A stretch of DNA of 41,357 bases from Synergistaceae bacterium (GTDB lineage: Bacteria > Synergistota > Synergistia > Synergistales > Aminobacteriaceae): positions 1 through 41,357 of the forward strand of contig JAISLU010000042.1 in assembly GCA_031277095.1 (NCBI GenBank). Reading direction: 5' to 3'. Positions 1 through 8,250 of the stretch are shown here, piece after piece. The position numbers were made by a program, and so were the translations under genes. Below the pieces are notes generated by a model. It had not been told where the DNA came from and ran no database searches. It worked only from the letters and a program-made list of their open reading frames with translations. How positions within the stretch are numbered: the stretch's first letter is position 1; every line of letters begins with the position of its first letter.

Positions 1-1
1 T

Positions 2-109
2 TTAGCCAGCGACGATTCCAGCTATGTAACCGGAACCAGCATCGTTTTCGACGGGGGGAACACGATTCCCGAAACGCCCGGAACAGGCTGGCAGCCGTTG
101 GAGAACTAA
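2..109 (+). CDS. Short-chain dehydrogenase/reductase, C-terminal end (partial)
   Basis: Only the last 35 codons are inside the window; the 5' part lies to the left. The tail reads LASDDSSYVTGTSIVFDGG and then about 16 more residues. This is the standard C-terminal signature of classical SDR oxidoreductases (FLASDxSSYVTGxxxxVDGG), which use NAD(P)H on hydroxy/keto groups. The substrate cannot be told from this fragment. The frame closes at TAA 107-109, and a strong intrinsic terminator follows about 50 bp later, so this is the last gene of its transcript. Confidence 0.75.
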   Translation, partial: LASDDSSYVTGTSIVFDGGNTIPETPGTGWQPLEN

Positions 110-156
110 AGTATCGTAAAGTCCCGAACATGCCCTACAGGGAAAAATGTCAACCC

Positions 157-187
157 CCGGCAAGGTATTTTCCCTTGCCGGTTTTTT
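157..187 (+). terminator. Rho-independent terminator after the SDR gene
   Basis: A perfect 9-bp stem, CCGGCAAGG (157-165) with CCTTGCCGG (173-181), closes a 7-nt loop and is followed directly by six T residues (182-187). The T-run is on the plus strand, so it ends the SDR transcript. On the minus strand, downstream of pgm, the stem has no T-run. Confidence 0.85.
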
Positions 188-254
188 CTTGCCCGGAATT
201 TGAATGGCGAATCGTTGACGTGTTCTTTATTTTTTCACTCTTTTCCCCTTGCGC

Positions 255-1901
255 TCAGTGGCCTATGGCATCGGCGACAATCTGCCGCGCTTCGTCCTGC
301 AGGCGCTTCAGGTGATCTTCTCCCTTGAAACTTTCGGCGTAGATCTTGTAAAGGTCCTCCGTCCCCGAGGGGCGCGCGGCAAACCAGCCGTTCTCGGTGA
401 CGACTTTCAACCCTCCGATGGGGGCGCCGTTGCCTGGGGCCTTTGTCAGCTTGGCCGTGATTTTTTCTCCGGCAAGGGTATCCGCTTTCACTTTTTCAGG
501 TGAAAGCCGGCTCAACACGGTCTTTTGCTCGGGTGTCGCGGGGGCATCGATGCGCTCGTAAAAGGGTGTGCCGTACCTTGCGGTCAGCTCGGCGTAATGC
601 TGAGCCGGGTCTTTTTCCGTTACGGCGGTGATCTCCGCGGCCAACAGGTCCATAATGATTCCGTCCTTGTCGGTGGTCCAGGTCGTTCCGTCCGTGCGCA
701 AGAAGGACGCGCCGGCGCTTTCCTCGCCGCCGAACCCCAGGGTCCCTCCCAGCAAGCCCTCCACGAACCACTTGAACCCCACGGGAACCTCCTGGAGCTG
801 ACGGCCAAGCCCTTCCGTCACCCTGTCGATGATGGAACTCGACACGACGGTTTTACCCACCGCGGCGTTTTTGTTCCAGGAAAGCCGGGTCTTGAAAAGG
901 TGCTGAATCGCGACGGCAAGGTAGGCGTTGGGGTTCATCAGCCCGGCGGGGGTTACGATGCCGTGGCGGTCGAAGTCCGTGTCGTTTCCGAAGGCCACGT
1001 CGAATTTATCCTTCATCTCCAGCAAGCCTGCCATCGCCCAGGGCGAGGAGCAGTCCATGCGGATTTTACCGTCATAGTCCAGCGTCATGAAGCTGAAGGT
1101 GAAATCTATCCGTTTATTGACGACCTCCAGGTTTTTCAATCCGTAAATGCTGGCGATGGGGTCCCAGTACCCCACTCCGGAGCCTCCCATAGGGTCGACT
1201 CCTATATGCACCTCGGACTCCCGGATGACGTCCAGGTCCACCACGTGACGCAAATCGTGGACGTAGGGCAGGACATAGTCGTAAAATCTCGTGGTCGCGG
1301 CGGCCAAGGCTTTTTCGAAAGGAAGGCGTTTGATCTTCTCCAGGCCGGAAGCAATGAGTTCGTTGGCGCGATTTTGTATCGCCTCCGTGATCTCCGGCGA
1401 GGCGGGGCCGCCGTTGGGGGGATCGTATTTGATGCCTCCATCGCCGGGAGGGTTGTGGGACGGGGTGATCACCAGCCCGTCGGCCGTGCCGCTGCCCGTG
1501 CGCTCCCGATTCCACACCAGAATGGCGCGGGAGACCACCGGCGTCGGGGTGTAGCTGAGGTCGTTCTGGACGACCACCTCCACGTTATGGGCCGCCAAAA
1601 CCTCCACGCAGGTACGAAGCGCGGGTTCGGACAGCGCGTGGGTATCCATGCCGATGAAAAGAGGGCCGGAAATGCCGGCGTTCCTCCGATGTTCGGCCAC
1701 CGCCTGAGCTATGGCCGCAATGTGCCCCTCGTTGAAGCTGTGTTTCGACGGCGAACCCCTGTGCCCCGACGTGCCGAACGCCACCTTCTGGGCGCTTTCG
1801 GCAGGATCGGGTCTGTTCGTGTAATACTCGCTGACAAGGCGCGAAACGTTGACCAGCATCTCCGGCGGGACAATTTTCCCGGCTTGCAAGGATACGCTCA
1901 T
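255..1901 (-). CDS. pgm: Phosphoglucomutase (alpha-D-glucose phosphate-specific)
   Basis: Interconverts glucose-1-phosphate and glucose-6-phosphate in the cytoplasm, linking glycolysis with glycogen, nucleotide-sugar and envelope sugar synthesis. The 548-aa protein matches the length of E. coli Pgm (546 aa). Visible family motifs: TSGHRG at 44-49; the phosphoserine loop TPSHNP at 146-151 (active Ser148); the Mg-binding DTDFDR at 307-312; the sugar-binding GGEESAG at 391-397; and the phosphate-binding RPSGTED at 510-516. I chose the ATG at 1901 because AGGAGG lies 8 nt before it and the protein then starts as family members do. The frame stays open upstream to 2015, but those 38 residues look like untranslated leader and have no similar SD. 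A MITE-like element sits just upstream of the promoter region. Confidence 0.95.
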   Translation of the reverse strand: MSVSLQAGKIVPPEMLVNVSRLVSEYYTNRPDPAESAQKVAFGTSGHRGSPSKHSFNEGHIAAIAQAVAEHRRNAGISGPLFIGMDTHALSEPALRTCVEVLAAHNVEVVVQNDLSYTPTPVVSRAILVWNRERTGSGTADGLVITPSHNPPGDGGIKYDPPNGGPASPEITEAIQNRANELIASGLEKIKRLPFEKALAAATTRFYDYVLPYVHDLRHVVDLDVIRESEVHIGVDPMGGSGVGYWDPIASIYGLKNLEVVNKRIDFTFSFMTLDYDGKIRMDCSSPWAMAGLLEMKDKFDVAFGNDTDFDRHGIVTPAGLMNPNAYLAVAIQHLFKTRLSWNKNAAVGKTVVSSSIIDRVTEGLGRQLQEVPVGFKWFVEGLLGGTLGFGGEESAGASFLRTDGTTWTTDKDGIIMDLLAAEITAVTEKDPAQHYAELTARYGTPFYERIDAPATPEQKTVLSRLSPEKVKADTLAGEKITAKLTKAPGNGAPIGGLKVVTENGWFAARPSGTEDLYKIYAESFKGEDHLKRLQDEARQIVADAIGH

Positions 1902-1920
1902 GATGAACAGACCTCCTCCA

Positions 1921-1940
1921 CACTTGAAAACACTTGAAAA
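1921..1940. repeat. Perfect 10-bp tandem repeat in the pgm leader
   Basis: CACTTGAAAA occurs twice in tandem with a partial third copy. It lies about 20-40 nt upstream of the pgm start codon, inside the presumed 5' untranslated leader. It is one of several short tandem duplications in the intergenic DNA of this window. Confidence 0.8.
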
Positions 1941-1982
1941 AGTCACTTTAGGCTTTTTATCTCGGTTCGCTATACGGCCTAA

Positions 1983-1988
1983 ATTATA
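1983..1988 (-). promoter_or_regulatory. Possible -10 box for pgm
   Basis: The minus strand reads TATAAT here, about 82 nt before the pgm start. I find no good -35 hexamer at 16-18 bp spacing, so this is only a candidate. The MITE begins 36 bp further upstream, where a -35 or activator site would lie. Confidence 0.35.
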
Positions 1989-2023
1989 CATGACGCCCAA
2001 CCCATACTTTCCCATAACTTCTT

Positions 2024-2187
2024 AGAGCCTGTTTAATATCTTTTCAGCAAGAGCGAAAACGAAGGCGGACAACGCTATTTAGATAGAATTACCTGATCAA
2101 AATTCACCTTTCAATCAACATTTTGACCGATTCTACCCCATTTGCGGTGGTTTTAAAAAGATATTAAAAAGATATTAAACAGGCTCT
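2024..2187. mobile_element. MITE-like element, copy 1 (164 bp)
   Basis: The element starts AGAGCCTGTTTAATATCTTT and ends with the exact inverted complement, giving terminal inverted repeats of about 21 bp. It has no coding capacity. A second copy in the same orientation lies at 3997-4148. The two interiors are nearly identical: copy 1 has one extra A-rich base and an 11-bp tandem duplication (AAAAAGATATT) next to its right terminus. Target-site duplication is unclear; copy 2 suggests TA. The likely parent is a DDE transposon with similar ends, possibly IS5-like, but no transposase is in the window. Confidence 0.8.
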
Positions 2188-2218
2188 TAAATTTGAAACG
2201 GTGTTTAAGAGAATTTAG
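2186..2218 (+). repeat. Orphan gene 3'-end repeat, copy A
   Basis: An 11-codon open stretch ending in TAG reads LKFETVFKRI-stop. It is about 80% identical to copy B at 2694-2726, which reads LKFKTAFKGV-stop in the same relative frame. The differences behave like codon changes (Glu/Lys, Val/Ala, Arg/Gly, Ile/Val), so both look like ends of a once-coding sequence. Copy A abuts and slightly overlaps the right end of MITE copy 1, which may have replaced the upstream coding part. Both copies also contain CTTAAA and TTTAAG arms separated by 12 nt. Confidence 0.5.
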
Positions 2219-2296
2219 GACAGATAATATAATAACTCAATTACGATATTGTATAACCACTACCATAGGGCAAAAGTTCTTTGTGGTGGTGAGGCT

Positions 2297-2515
2297 GTGG
2301 GAAATAGAGGTCGGCCAAGGATACATGACTCTGATGCAGAAAAAATGAAAGCATTCAGACAATCTAAGAAAGCGGGTGGGTTGGTGGGAGTCCGTCTCGA
2401 TATTTCTCTGGAATATAAGCAGATGCTTGATGATTTTTGCAAGAAAACAAATCAGTCACTTAGTGCTGCTGTTTGTGATTTACTTGATAGGTATTGCAAT
2501 GATGTCCTCAAATGA
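2297..2515 (+). CDS. Small basic protein, ribbon-helix-helix-like, GRPR N-terminus
   Basis: The product is about 72 aa. The N-terminus carries GRPRIHDSDAEKMKAFRQSK, which follows the GRP-x-x-x-x-D-A-E-+-x-x-A-x-R-x-x-K pattern common in small phage and plasmid DNA-binding proteins. The C-terminal half (VRLDISLEYKQMLDDFCKK and following) has the beta-strand plus two-helix pattern of ribbon-helix-helix regulators. I prefer the GTG at 2297, where a GGTGGTGAGG-like SD sits just upstream; an ATG at 2249 is in frame but lacks an SD. It lies inside the AT-richer MITE-bounded island. A role as a DNA-binding regulator is inferred from fold pattern only. Confidence 0.6.
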   Translation: MGNRGRPRIHDSDAEKMKAFRQSKKAGGLVGVRLDISLEYKQMLDDFCKKTNQSLSAAVCDLLDRYCNDVLK

Positions 2516-2615
2516 TGTACATATGCAGTATATAATATGTATAACAAAAGTAATACTTATGTTACGCTGATGCAAATGTAACACGCTATGGTTAGATGTT
2601 AAGGGCAGGGGATCA

Positions 2616-2726
2616 ATGATGATTGGGGATAGTTATGTAGGCCACGCTAGAGGCCAAATAGACGATCTTTTTAACGAAAGAAGATATATATCCCTTAAAT
2701 TTAAAACGGCGTTTAAGGGCGTTTAG
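2616..2726 (+). other. Possible 36-codon ORF ending in repeat copy B
   Basis: ATGATG at 2616 follows AGGGGATCA, a plausible SD, and opens a 36-residue frame ending LKFKTAFKGV-stop, which is repeat copy B. I do not recognise the sequence. It could be a real small protein, but the recurrence of its 3' end at 2186-2218 favours a truncated remnant. The rest of the 2516-2773 gap is AT-rich, with no other gene that I can support. Confidence 0.3.
2694..2726 (+). repeat. Orphan gene 3'-end repeat, copy B
   Basis: Partner of copy A at 2186-2218. CTTAAA (2694-2699) and TTTAAG (2712-2717) have the same 12-nt spacing as in copy A, and both copies end in TTTAG. This copy lies 48 bp upstream of the secreted repeat-protein gene at 2774, so a regulatory role of the inverted arms is an alternative to the coding-remnant explanation. 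Confidence 0.5.
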
Positions 2727-2773
2727 GACGGGTGATCTTTTTGTTGCAGTATCACAAAGAGGGGGGATTTTAA

Positions 2774-3865
2774 GTGAATTGGAAAAACAAGTTGGTAATA
2801 CTCTTATTGGGTGCGCTTCTAACGGCTATCTTTGCTATCAGTCCAGATTATTGCGAAGCAGCCGCGCCAGAAATCGAGTGGGAGAAGACACTCGGGGGTA
2901 ATGTAGCCTATTCAGTCCAGCAGACGGCGGACGGCGGATATGTTGTAGCGGGAGGTGCGTATATAACGAAACTAGACTCTTCAGGAACAGTTGAGTGGAA
3001 AAAGACACTCGGGGGTTCTGGAGCTAATTCAGTCCAACAGACAGCAGATGGCGGGTATGTCGTAGCGGGAATCATCAACGATACAGGCGCGTTTATATAC
3101 AGCGCGTGGGTAGCGAAACTTGACTCGTCAGGAGCAACAGTCGAGTGGGAGAAGACACTCGGTGGTAATGGAGCCTATTCAGTCCAACAGACAGCAGATG
3201 GCGGGTATGTCGTAGCGGGAGACACAGATGGAGGCGCGTTTATATACAGCGCGTGGGTAGCGAAACTTGACTCGTCAGGAGCAACAGTCGAGTGGGAAAA
3301 GACACTCGGTGGTAATAGAATTAATTCAGTCCAACAGACGGCGGACGGCGGGTATGTCGTAGCTAGTAGCATATTTTCTCCCTCTTCTGGAGAAGAGGCG
3401 TGGGTAGCGAAACTCGACTCGTCAGGGACAGTTGAGTGGGATAAGACACTTGCTAACAGTGAACGAGCCACTTCAGTCCAGCAGACGGTGGACGGCGGGT
3501 ATGTCGTAGCGGGAGGCGTAGATGTAAGCGCGGCGTGGGTAGCAAAACTAAACTCTTCAGGAACAGTCGAGTGGGATAAACCACTCGGGGGTAATGGAGC
3601 CTATTCAGGAGCCTATTCAGTCCAGCAAACGGCGGACGGCGGGTATGTCGTAGCTGTTTACAGATCTTATCCCTCTTCTGGGGCGTATGTAGTGAAACTT
3701 GCACCAGACGAACCCGGCACACCTAACCAACCAGATAATCCCAATACTTCAGACAATCCAGGTGGGGGAGGTGGAGGTTGCATAACGGGAGATTTACTAT
3801 TCGCGATACCGTTACTAAGTTTGATCTTCGTTCTTTATGGCTGGAAAAACAAAATTCGTAATTAG
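2774..3865 (+). CDS. Secreted six-repeat beta-propeller-like protein with Synerg-CTERM-type tail
   Basis: The 363-aa product has an N-terminal signal peptide (basic start, hydrophobic to about residue 25, Ala-rich cleavage region). Six repeats of about 45-50 residues follow, each with SVQQTADGGYVVA and then a WVAKLDSSG...VEW(E/D)KTLGG strand. Repeats of this type are predicted to form beta-propeller blades. A Pro/Asn linker leads to GGGGGGC, a hydrophobic segment and a KNKIRN basic end, resembling the Synerg-CTERM envelope-sorting tail. The GTG start at 2774 follows GAGGGGGGA. Repeats 2 and 3 are nearly identical in DNA, implying recent duplication. The gene is AT-richer than its flanks and lies between the two MITE copies. 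Function is unknown; a surface binding or structural role is an inference. Confidence 0.85.
   Translation: MNWKNKLVILLLGALLTAIFAISPDYCEAAAPEIEWEKTLGGNVAYSVQQTADGGYVVAGGAYITKLDSSGTVEWKKTLGGSGANSVQQTADGGYVVAGIINDTGAFIYSAWVAKLDSSGATVEWEKTLGGNGAYSVQQTADGGYVVAGDTDGGAFIYSAWVAKLDSSGATVEWEKTLGGNRINSVQQTADGGYVVASSIFSPSSGEEAWVAKLDSSGTVEWDKTLANSERATSVQQTVDGGYVVAGGVDVSAAWVAKLNSSGTVEWDKPLGGNGAYSGAYSVQQTADGGYVVAVYRSYPSSGAYVVKLAPDEPGTPNQPDNPNTSDNPGGGGGGCITGDLLFAIPLLSLIFVLYGWKNKIRN
3031..3327 (+). repeat. Two adjacent near-identical units of about 150 bp within the repeat gene
   Basis: The unit beginning at 3031 recurs at 3181, with a 3-bp length difference in the middle. Runs of more than 60 bp (for example from GGCGCGTTTATATACAGCGC onward) are identical apart from scattered single changes. 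The duplication corresponds to one 49-50 aa propeller repeat and suggests repeat number can change by recombination. Confidence 0.85.
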
Positions 3866-3913
3866 TATACTCACGTAAACATATGTATGTCTAAAGGTAT
3901 TCTTATGCATTAC

Positions 3914-3942
3914 GTATGTGTTTCAATGTATGTAACACATAC
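3914..3942. other. Inverted repeat downstream of the repeat-protein gene
   Basis: GTATGTGTT (3914-3922) pairs perfectly with AACACATAC (3934-3942) around an 11-nt loop, about 50 bp after the stop codon. No T-run follows, so it is a weak terminator candidate or an mRNA 3' stabiliser. The rest of 3866-3996 is AT-rich with no gene. Confidence 0.4.
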
Positions 3943-3996
3943 ATAATACTAAAGTATGATGATATGTAATACATGAATTTAACATAAGTAATGCTA

Positions 3997-4148
3997 AGAG
4001 CCTGTTTAATATCTTTTCAGCAAGAGCTAAACGAAGGCGGACAACGCTATTTGGATAGAATTACCTGATCAAAATTCACCTTTCAATCAACATTTTGACC
4101 GATTCTACCCCATTTGCGGTGGTTTTAAAAAGATATTAAACAGGCTCT
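3997..4148. mobile_element. MITE-like element, copy 2 (152 bp)
   Basis: Same terminal inverted repeats, same orientation and almost the same interior as copy 1 at 2024-2187. It lacks the 11-bp internal duplication of copy 1. TA occurs immediately outside both ends, a possible target duplication. With copy 1 it brackets about 1.8 kb as direct repeats, so the island could be lost by recombination or could have arrived as a unit. The A-rich 4149-4260 stretch that follows shows nothing I can assign. Confidence 0.8.
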
Positions 4149-4260
4149 TAAAAATTTCTCAAAAATTTCCAAAAAATTTCCAAAAACCATTTCCCAAAAC
4201 GCACGCCGAAGGGAGTTTCGTAGGTCTTCGTCAGGGGTAGGTCAGGGATGGTTAAAAGAG

Positions 4261-5457
4261 TTAAAAGATTCCCGTAAAATAAGAAATATAGGGGATCAGG
4301 CTGTTGCACCAGGCCTGGAATATCTTGGCCGAGGTCAACTGGCCCACGGTGAAATAATCGTCCGGGGAACCTCCGAAGGCATCCCGGGAGAGGGCTTGTT
4401 CATAGAGGGACTCGGGAAAGGCGTAGACCAGTTCCCGCTTTTCCTGGGATTTTTGAGGAGGGGAGGCGTAGTAGAGTCCCGTTCCGCTCCCCTGAGAGGA
4501 TTTTATTTTAGGTTTGCAGCCCAGAGCCGTCATGCCGTCTTCCCGTCCGAAAAAAGTCACCGCCGTACTCCCGCTTCCCAAAAGGCCGGGGGGAAAGTCG
4601 ATACGCCGCTTGCGGGCGTAGCCCTCGTCCTGCAGGTCCTTGTCGCTGTCCAAGGATGCCCACACCGTTATTTTATCCAACATGTCGATATGGCGCACGT
4701 AACCCACAAATTTGCGCCCCAACCCCTTCAGCCGCAGATCTCCTATTTTAAAACTCAGGGGCTTTTCAAAATTTCCCGCGTGCCAGAGTTCGTCCGTGAA
4801 CTCCGAGCCGTCTTCGCCGCAGAAAGAAAACCCCAGCAGCATCGCCGCCGCCACGATACGCACGGGATAATGCCATCGGACAATGTTCGCCCCGTTCAGT
4901 TTGCGGATTGCCCCGGTCTTGATCAGGTCTTCCACGCCGCACCGGCTCTCGGCGAAAGGCAGGCCCTCCTCGGGAATCGTCCCCTTTTCTCTCTCGCCCA
5001 AGGGGAAAAAGGGGCGGAAGAAACCGTCTCCCTTCTTTTCCCCCGTCAGGTCCGCTATCCATAGACGGCAACGTTTTTCCTCCGAAAGAAGGGAAAATTC
5101 GTTTTTATCGAAGACGATGGCCGGGGCGTGCAACACCTTTTCCAGGGTCACGGAGAACCGCCAAAGGTATGTTTTGAAAATGGTGTACACGGCGTACTCC
5201 GACAAAATACGCTGCATGTGAGGCAGCAGGTCCGAAAGAGTGTAGTTGACGATGGAGCCCCGTTTATTACCTTTGGTCGATACTTTGATCGATAGTTTGC
5301 GGTCGGTGTCCTCGAGCCAGTTGAGGCGTATATATTTTTTTTTGTTCTGAGCCTTGTTGAAAACCACCAGCCGGGGCGAGAAACCTTTCGTCCATATCTG
5401 GAGGGTAAGATTCTCATCCACGTCGCAAGAGCTAACGATCTCTCCCTTGTCGTCCAT
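4261..5457 (-). CDS. Uncharacterised 398-aa protein
   Basis: I do not recognise this protein. It is soluble-looking, with no signal peptide, and mixes charged and aromatic residues throughout. Notable stretches are a beta-rich N-terminus (residues 1-60), a region around 150-175 rich in Glu/Lys/Gly (DGFFRPFFPLGEREKG), and a Ser/Gly-rich part near 310-345 before an aromatic C-terminus. The ATG at 5457 has GAGGAAAGGG about 14 nt upstream, a loose spacing. It is downstream of ppdK on the same strand, but a strong hairpin with a short T-rich tract separates them, so it probably has its own promoter. GC-rich codon use matches the chromosome rather than the adjacent island. Confidence 0.7.
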   Translation of the reverse strand: MDDKGEIVSSCDVDENLTLQIWTKGFSPRLVVFNKAQNKKKYIRLNWLEDTDRKLSIKVSTKGNKRGSIVNYTLSDLLPHMQRILSEYAVYTIFKTYLWRFSVTLEKVLHAPAIVFDKNEFSLLSEEKRCRLWIADLTGEKKGDGFFRPFFPLGEREKGTIPEEGLPFAESRCGVEDLIKTGAIRKLNGANIVRWHYPVRIVAAAMLLGFSFCGEDGSEFTDELWHAGNFEKPLSFKIGDLRLKGLGRKFVGYVRHIDMLDKITVWASLDSDKDLQDEGYARKRRIDFPPGLLGSGSTAVTFFGREDGMTALGCKPKIKSSQGSGTGLYYASPPQKSQEKRELVYAFPESLYEQALSRDAFGGSPDDYFTVGQLTSAKIFQAWCNSLIPYISYFTGIF

Positions 5458-5493
5458 TATGGTCGAAGCCCTTTCCTCATTTCAAACGGTTTT

Positions 5494-5533
5494 CAAAATA
5501 GGCGGCCGCCATAGCAAACGCATAACGGCCGCC
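5494..5533 (-). terminator. Intrinsic terminator after ppdK
   Basis: On the minus strand GGCGGCCG (5533-5526) pairs with CGGCCGCC (5508-5501), an 8-bp GC stem with a 17-nt loop, followed by TATTTTGAAAA. It lies about 40 bp beyond the ppdK stop codon. The T-run is interrupted, so efficiency is uncertain. Confidence 0.6.
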
Positions 5534-5573
5534 TGATTTACAAGTCGCTTACCCTATCCCTGTCTGGCTCCGC

Positions 5574-8219
5574 TCACTTCAGGGCACCCAGCGCAGCGTG
5601 GGCGGCGGCTACGCGGGCCACGGGAACGCGGAAGGGGGAGCAGCTGACGTAATTCATGTCGATGGAACAGCAAAAGGCGATGGAAGACGGGTTGCCGCCG
5701 TGTTCTCCGCAGATGCCCACCGAGAGGTTTTTGTCCACGCCGCGCCCTTTCTCCACGCCGATCTTCATCAACGCGCCGACGCCGTCGCGGTCCAGCTCGC
5801 TGAAGGGATTTTCCTTGAAGACGCCCTTTTCCACGTACTGAAACAGGAACTTGCCCTCCGCGTCGTCCCGGGAGTAACCCAAAGTCGTCTGGGTGAGGTC
5901 GTTGGTTCCGAAGCTGAAAAATTGAGCGTATTCCGCCAATTGGTCGGCGACCAAAGCCGCCCGGGGCAGCTCGATCATGGTTCCCACGAGGTAGTCGAAC
6001 TGCACCCCCGTCTTCTTGATCTCCTCGGCCGCCAAGCGGTCGGTCATTTCGCGGAAGAACTTCATCTCGGGCTTCGTGCCCACCAGAGGAATCATGACCT
6101 CGGGGCGCACCGTCACCCCCTTTGCGGTCAGTTCCGCCACGGCCTCGAAGATGGCCTCAATCTGCATTTCATAGATTTCGGGGTAGATCATGCCCAAACG
6201 ACAGCCCCGGAAGCCCAGCATGGGATTCGACTCGTGGAGCTGGCGAACCTTCGCCAGAGTTTTCTGCAGGTAAAGGCCCTTGGGGGAAGCACCCTGGCCT
6301 TTTTTCTCCAGCTCGGCCAGGCCCTCGAGGATGAGGGGCTCCTTAGGCATGAATTCGTGAAGGGGCGGATCGAGCAGGCGAACGATCACGGGAAATCCGT
6401 CCATTGCCTTGAAGATATCGACGAAATCCTGCCTCTGCATCACCTTGAGCTTGCTCAGAGCCGCGAGGCGCTCCTCCAGCGTGTCCGCGACGATAAGCTC
6501 CTGCACCACGGGGAGCCGGTCGGTGGCCATGAACATGTGTTCCGTGCGGCAGAGTCCGATGCCCTTGGCTCCGAACTCCCGGGCGCGCCGGGCGTCTTCG
6601 GGGGTGTCGGCATTGGCCCAGACCTGTTGTCTGGCTATTTCATCCGACCAGCCCAGTATTCTTTCAAAATCGTCTCCGAAGGTCACGTCCACCAGAGGAA
6701 CCTCCCCGGCCAACACGGTCCCGGTAGTGCCGTCCACCGTGAGGATGTCGCCTTTCTTGAAGACTCGTCCGCGGGCGGTCAAGGTCTCCGCCTCCAGGTC
6801 GATCGTGATTTCCTCGCAGCCGCACACGGCGGGCTTGCCCATGCCCCGGGCCACCACCGCCGCGTGGCTGGTCATTCCGCCTCGGCTGGTGACGACGGCG
6901 TCGGCGGCGAAAAGGCCGTGAATATCGTCCGGGCACGTCTCCGGGCGCGCGAGAATGACCTTTTTACCCTCTTTCTCCCAGGCTTCGGCCTCATCGGCGT
7001 CGAAGACCAGCATCCCCACTCCCGCCCCCGGCGACGCGGGAAGCCCCACGGCGAGGACGTCTTTTTTCGCGTTTTTATCGATCTGGCGGTGGAGAAGCTG
7101 CTCCACCTGCTCCGGGGTTACGCGGCTCACCGCCGTCTTCTCGTCGATCAATCCCTCGTTCACCATGTCCGTGGCGATCTTCACCGCGGCCGCGGCCGTG
7201 CGCTTGCCTGTACGGGTCTGAAGCAGGTACAGCTTGCCCCGCTCGATGGTAAACTCGATGTCCTGCATTTCTTTGTAGGATTTTTCCAACTGGCTCGTCA
7301 GCTTGCAAAGCTCTTTGTAAATATCCGGCATGACCTTTCCCAGCTCGTCGATGTGGATGGGGGTACGGATACCCGCCACCACGTCCTCGCCCTGGGCGTT
7401 GATCAGGAACTCGCCGTAGAGCTTGTGGGTTCCGTCGGATGGATTGCGGGTAAAACAAACCCCCGTGCCGCAATCGTCGCCCAGGTTGCCGAAGATCATG
7501 GAAACCACGTTGACCGCCGTCCCCAGGTCGTCGGGGATTTTGTTGATCTTACGGTAGGTGACCGCCCGGGGGATGTTCCAGCTCTTGAATACGGCCTCGA
7601 TGGCTTTGCGAAGCTGTTCCCAGGGGTCGGCGGGGAAGTCCGCCCCCGTCGCCGTTTTGTAGATCTGTTTGAACTCGGTCACGATTTTCTCCAGTTCTTC
7701 GGCGGGAATTTCGTTGTCGAAGGAAATTCCGAGTTTCTTTTTGCATTCGTCCAGAACCCGTTCGAATTTTCCCGAATCCACCTCGTCCACCACGCTGCCG
7801 AACATTTGAATGAAACGCCGGTAGCTGTCGAAGGCGAAGCGCCGATTGCCCGACGCGGCGGCCAGCCCCTCCACCGTGTCGTCGTTCAGGCCCAGATTCA
7901 GAATCGTCTCCATCATGCCGGGCATGGAAATAGGAGCGCCCGAGCGTACGGAGACCAAGAGGGGATTCTTTCTGTCGTTGAATTTCTTGCCCGTATCTTT
8001 TTCGAGGGCGGCAACGGAGGACTTCACTTCATCCCAGATCGTGTCCATGATCGCAGGATCTTTCAGGTATTTGAGACAAAGCTCCGTCGTGAGAATGAAC
8101 CCCGGTGGCACAGGCAAACCGCTGCGAACCATCTCGGCCAAATTGGCGCCTTTGCCTCCCAAAAGCGATTTCATCCCGGCGTTGCCCTCGTTGAACCCAT
8201 AAATATATTTTTCGGTCAT
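5574..8219 (-). CDS. ppdK: Pyruvate, phosphate dikinase
   Basis: Catalyses reversible ATP + phosphate + pyruvate = AMP + PPi + phosphoenolpyruvate. In fermentative anaerobes it works in PPi-linked glycolysis or gluconeogenesis. The 881-aa product has the usual three parts: an N-terminal ATP-grasp domain (GGKGANLAEM at 21-30), the central phospho-transfer domain with catalytic histidine in GGMTSHAAVVARGMGKPA (His452), and a C-terminal TIM-barrel PEP-binding domain with CGEHGGNPSSIAFC from residue 837. I chose the ATG at 8219 because GGGAGG lies 8 nt before it and the protein starts MTEKYIYGFNEG as homologues do; an in-frame ATG nine codons earlier has no SD. It follows glyS by 87 bp on the same strand with no clear terminator between them. 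Confidence 0.97.
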   Translation of the reverse strand: MTEKYIYGFNEGNAGMKSLLGGKGANLAEMVRSGLPVPPGFILTTELCLKYLKDPAIMDTIWDEVKSSVAALEKDTGKKFNDRKNPLLVSVRSGAPISMPGMMETILNLGLNDDTVEGLAAASGNRRFAFDSYRRFIQMFGSVVDEVDSGKFERVLDECKKKLGISFDNEIPAEELEKIVTEFKQIYKTATGADFPADPWEQLRKAIEAVFKSWNIPRAVTYRKINKIPDDLGTAVNVVSMIFGNLGDDCGTGVCFTRNPSDGTHKLYGEFLINAQGEDVVAGIRTPIHIDELGKVMPDIYKELCKLTSQLEKSYKEMQDIEFTIERGKLYLLQTRTGKRTAAAAVKIATDMVNEGLIDEKTAVSRVTPEQVEQLLHRQIDKNAKKDVLAVGLPASPGAGVGMLVFDADEAEAWEKEGKKVILARPETCPDDIHGLFAADAVVTSRGGMTSHAAVVARGMGKPAVCGCEEITIDLEAETLTARGRVFKKGDILTVDGTTGTVLAGEVPLVDVTFGDDFERILGWSDEIARQQVWANADTPEDARRAREFGAKGIGLCRTEHMFMATDRLPVVQELIVADTLEERLAALSKLKVMQRQDFVDIFKAMDGFPVIVRLLDPPLHEFMPKEPLILEGLAELEKKGQGASPKGLYLQKTLAKVRQLHESNPMLGFRGCRLGMIYPEIYEMQIEAIFEAVAELTAKGVTVRPEVMIPLVGTKPEMKFFREMTDRLAAEEIKKTGVQFDYLVGTMIELPRAALVADQLAEYAQFFSFGTNDLTQTTLGYSRDDAEGKFLFQYVEKGVFKENPFSELDRDGVGALMKIGVEKGRGVDKNLSVGICGEHGGNPSSIAFCCSIDMNYVSCSPFRVPVARVAAAHAALGALK

Positions 8220-8250
8220 AACTGCTGCCTCCCTATTATTTTCCATATTG

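Noticed and set aside
2024-4148. Composite transposon carrying its own transposase
   Set aside because: Neither flanking element codes for protein, and neither gene between them resembles a transposase, so only a MITE-bounded island is supported.
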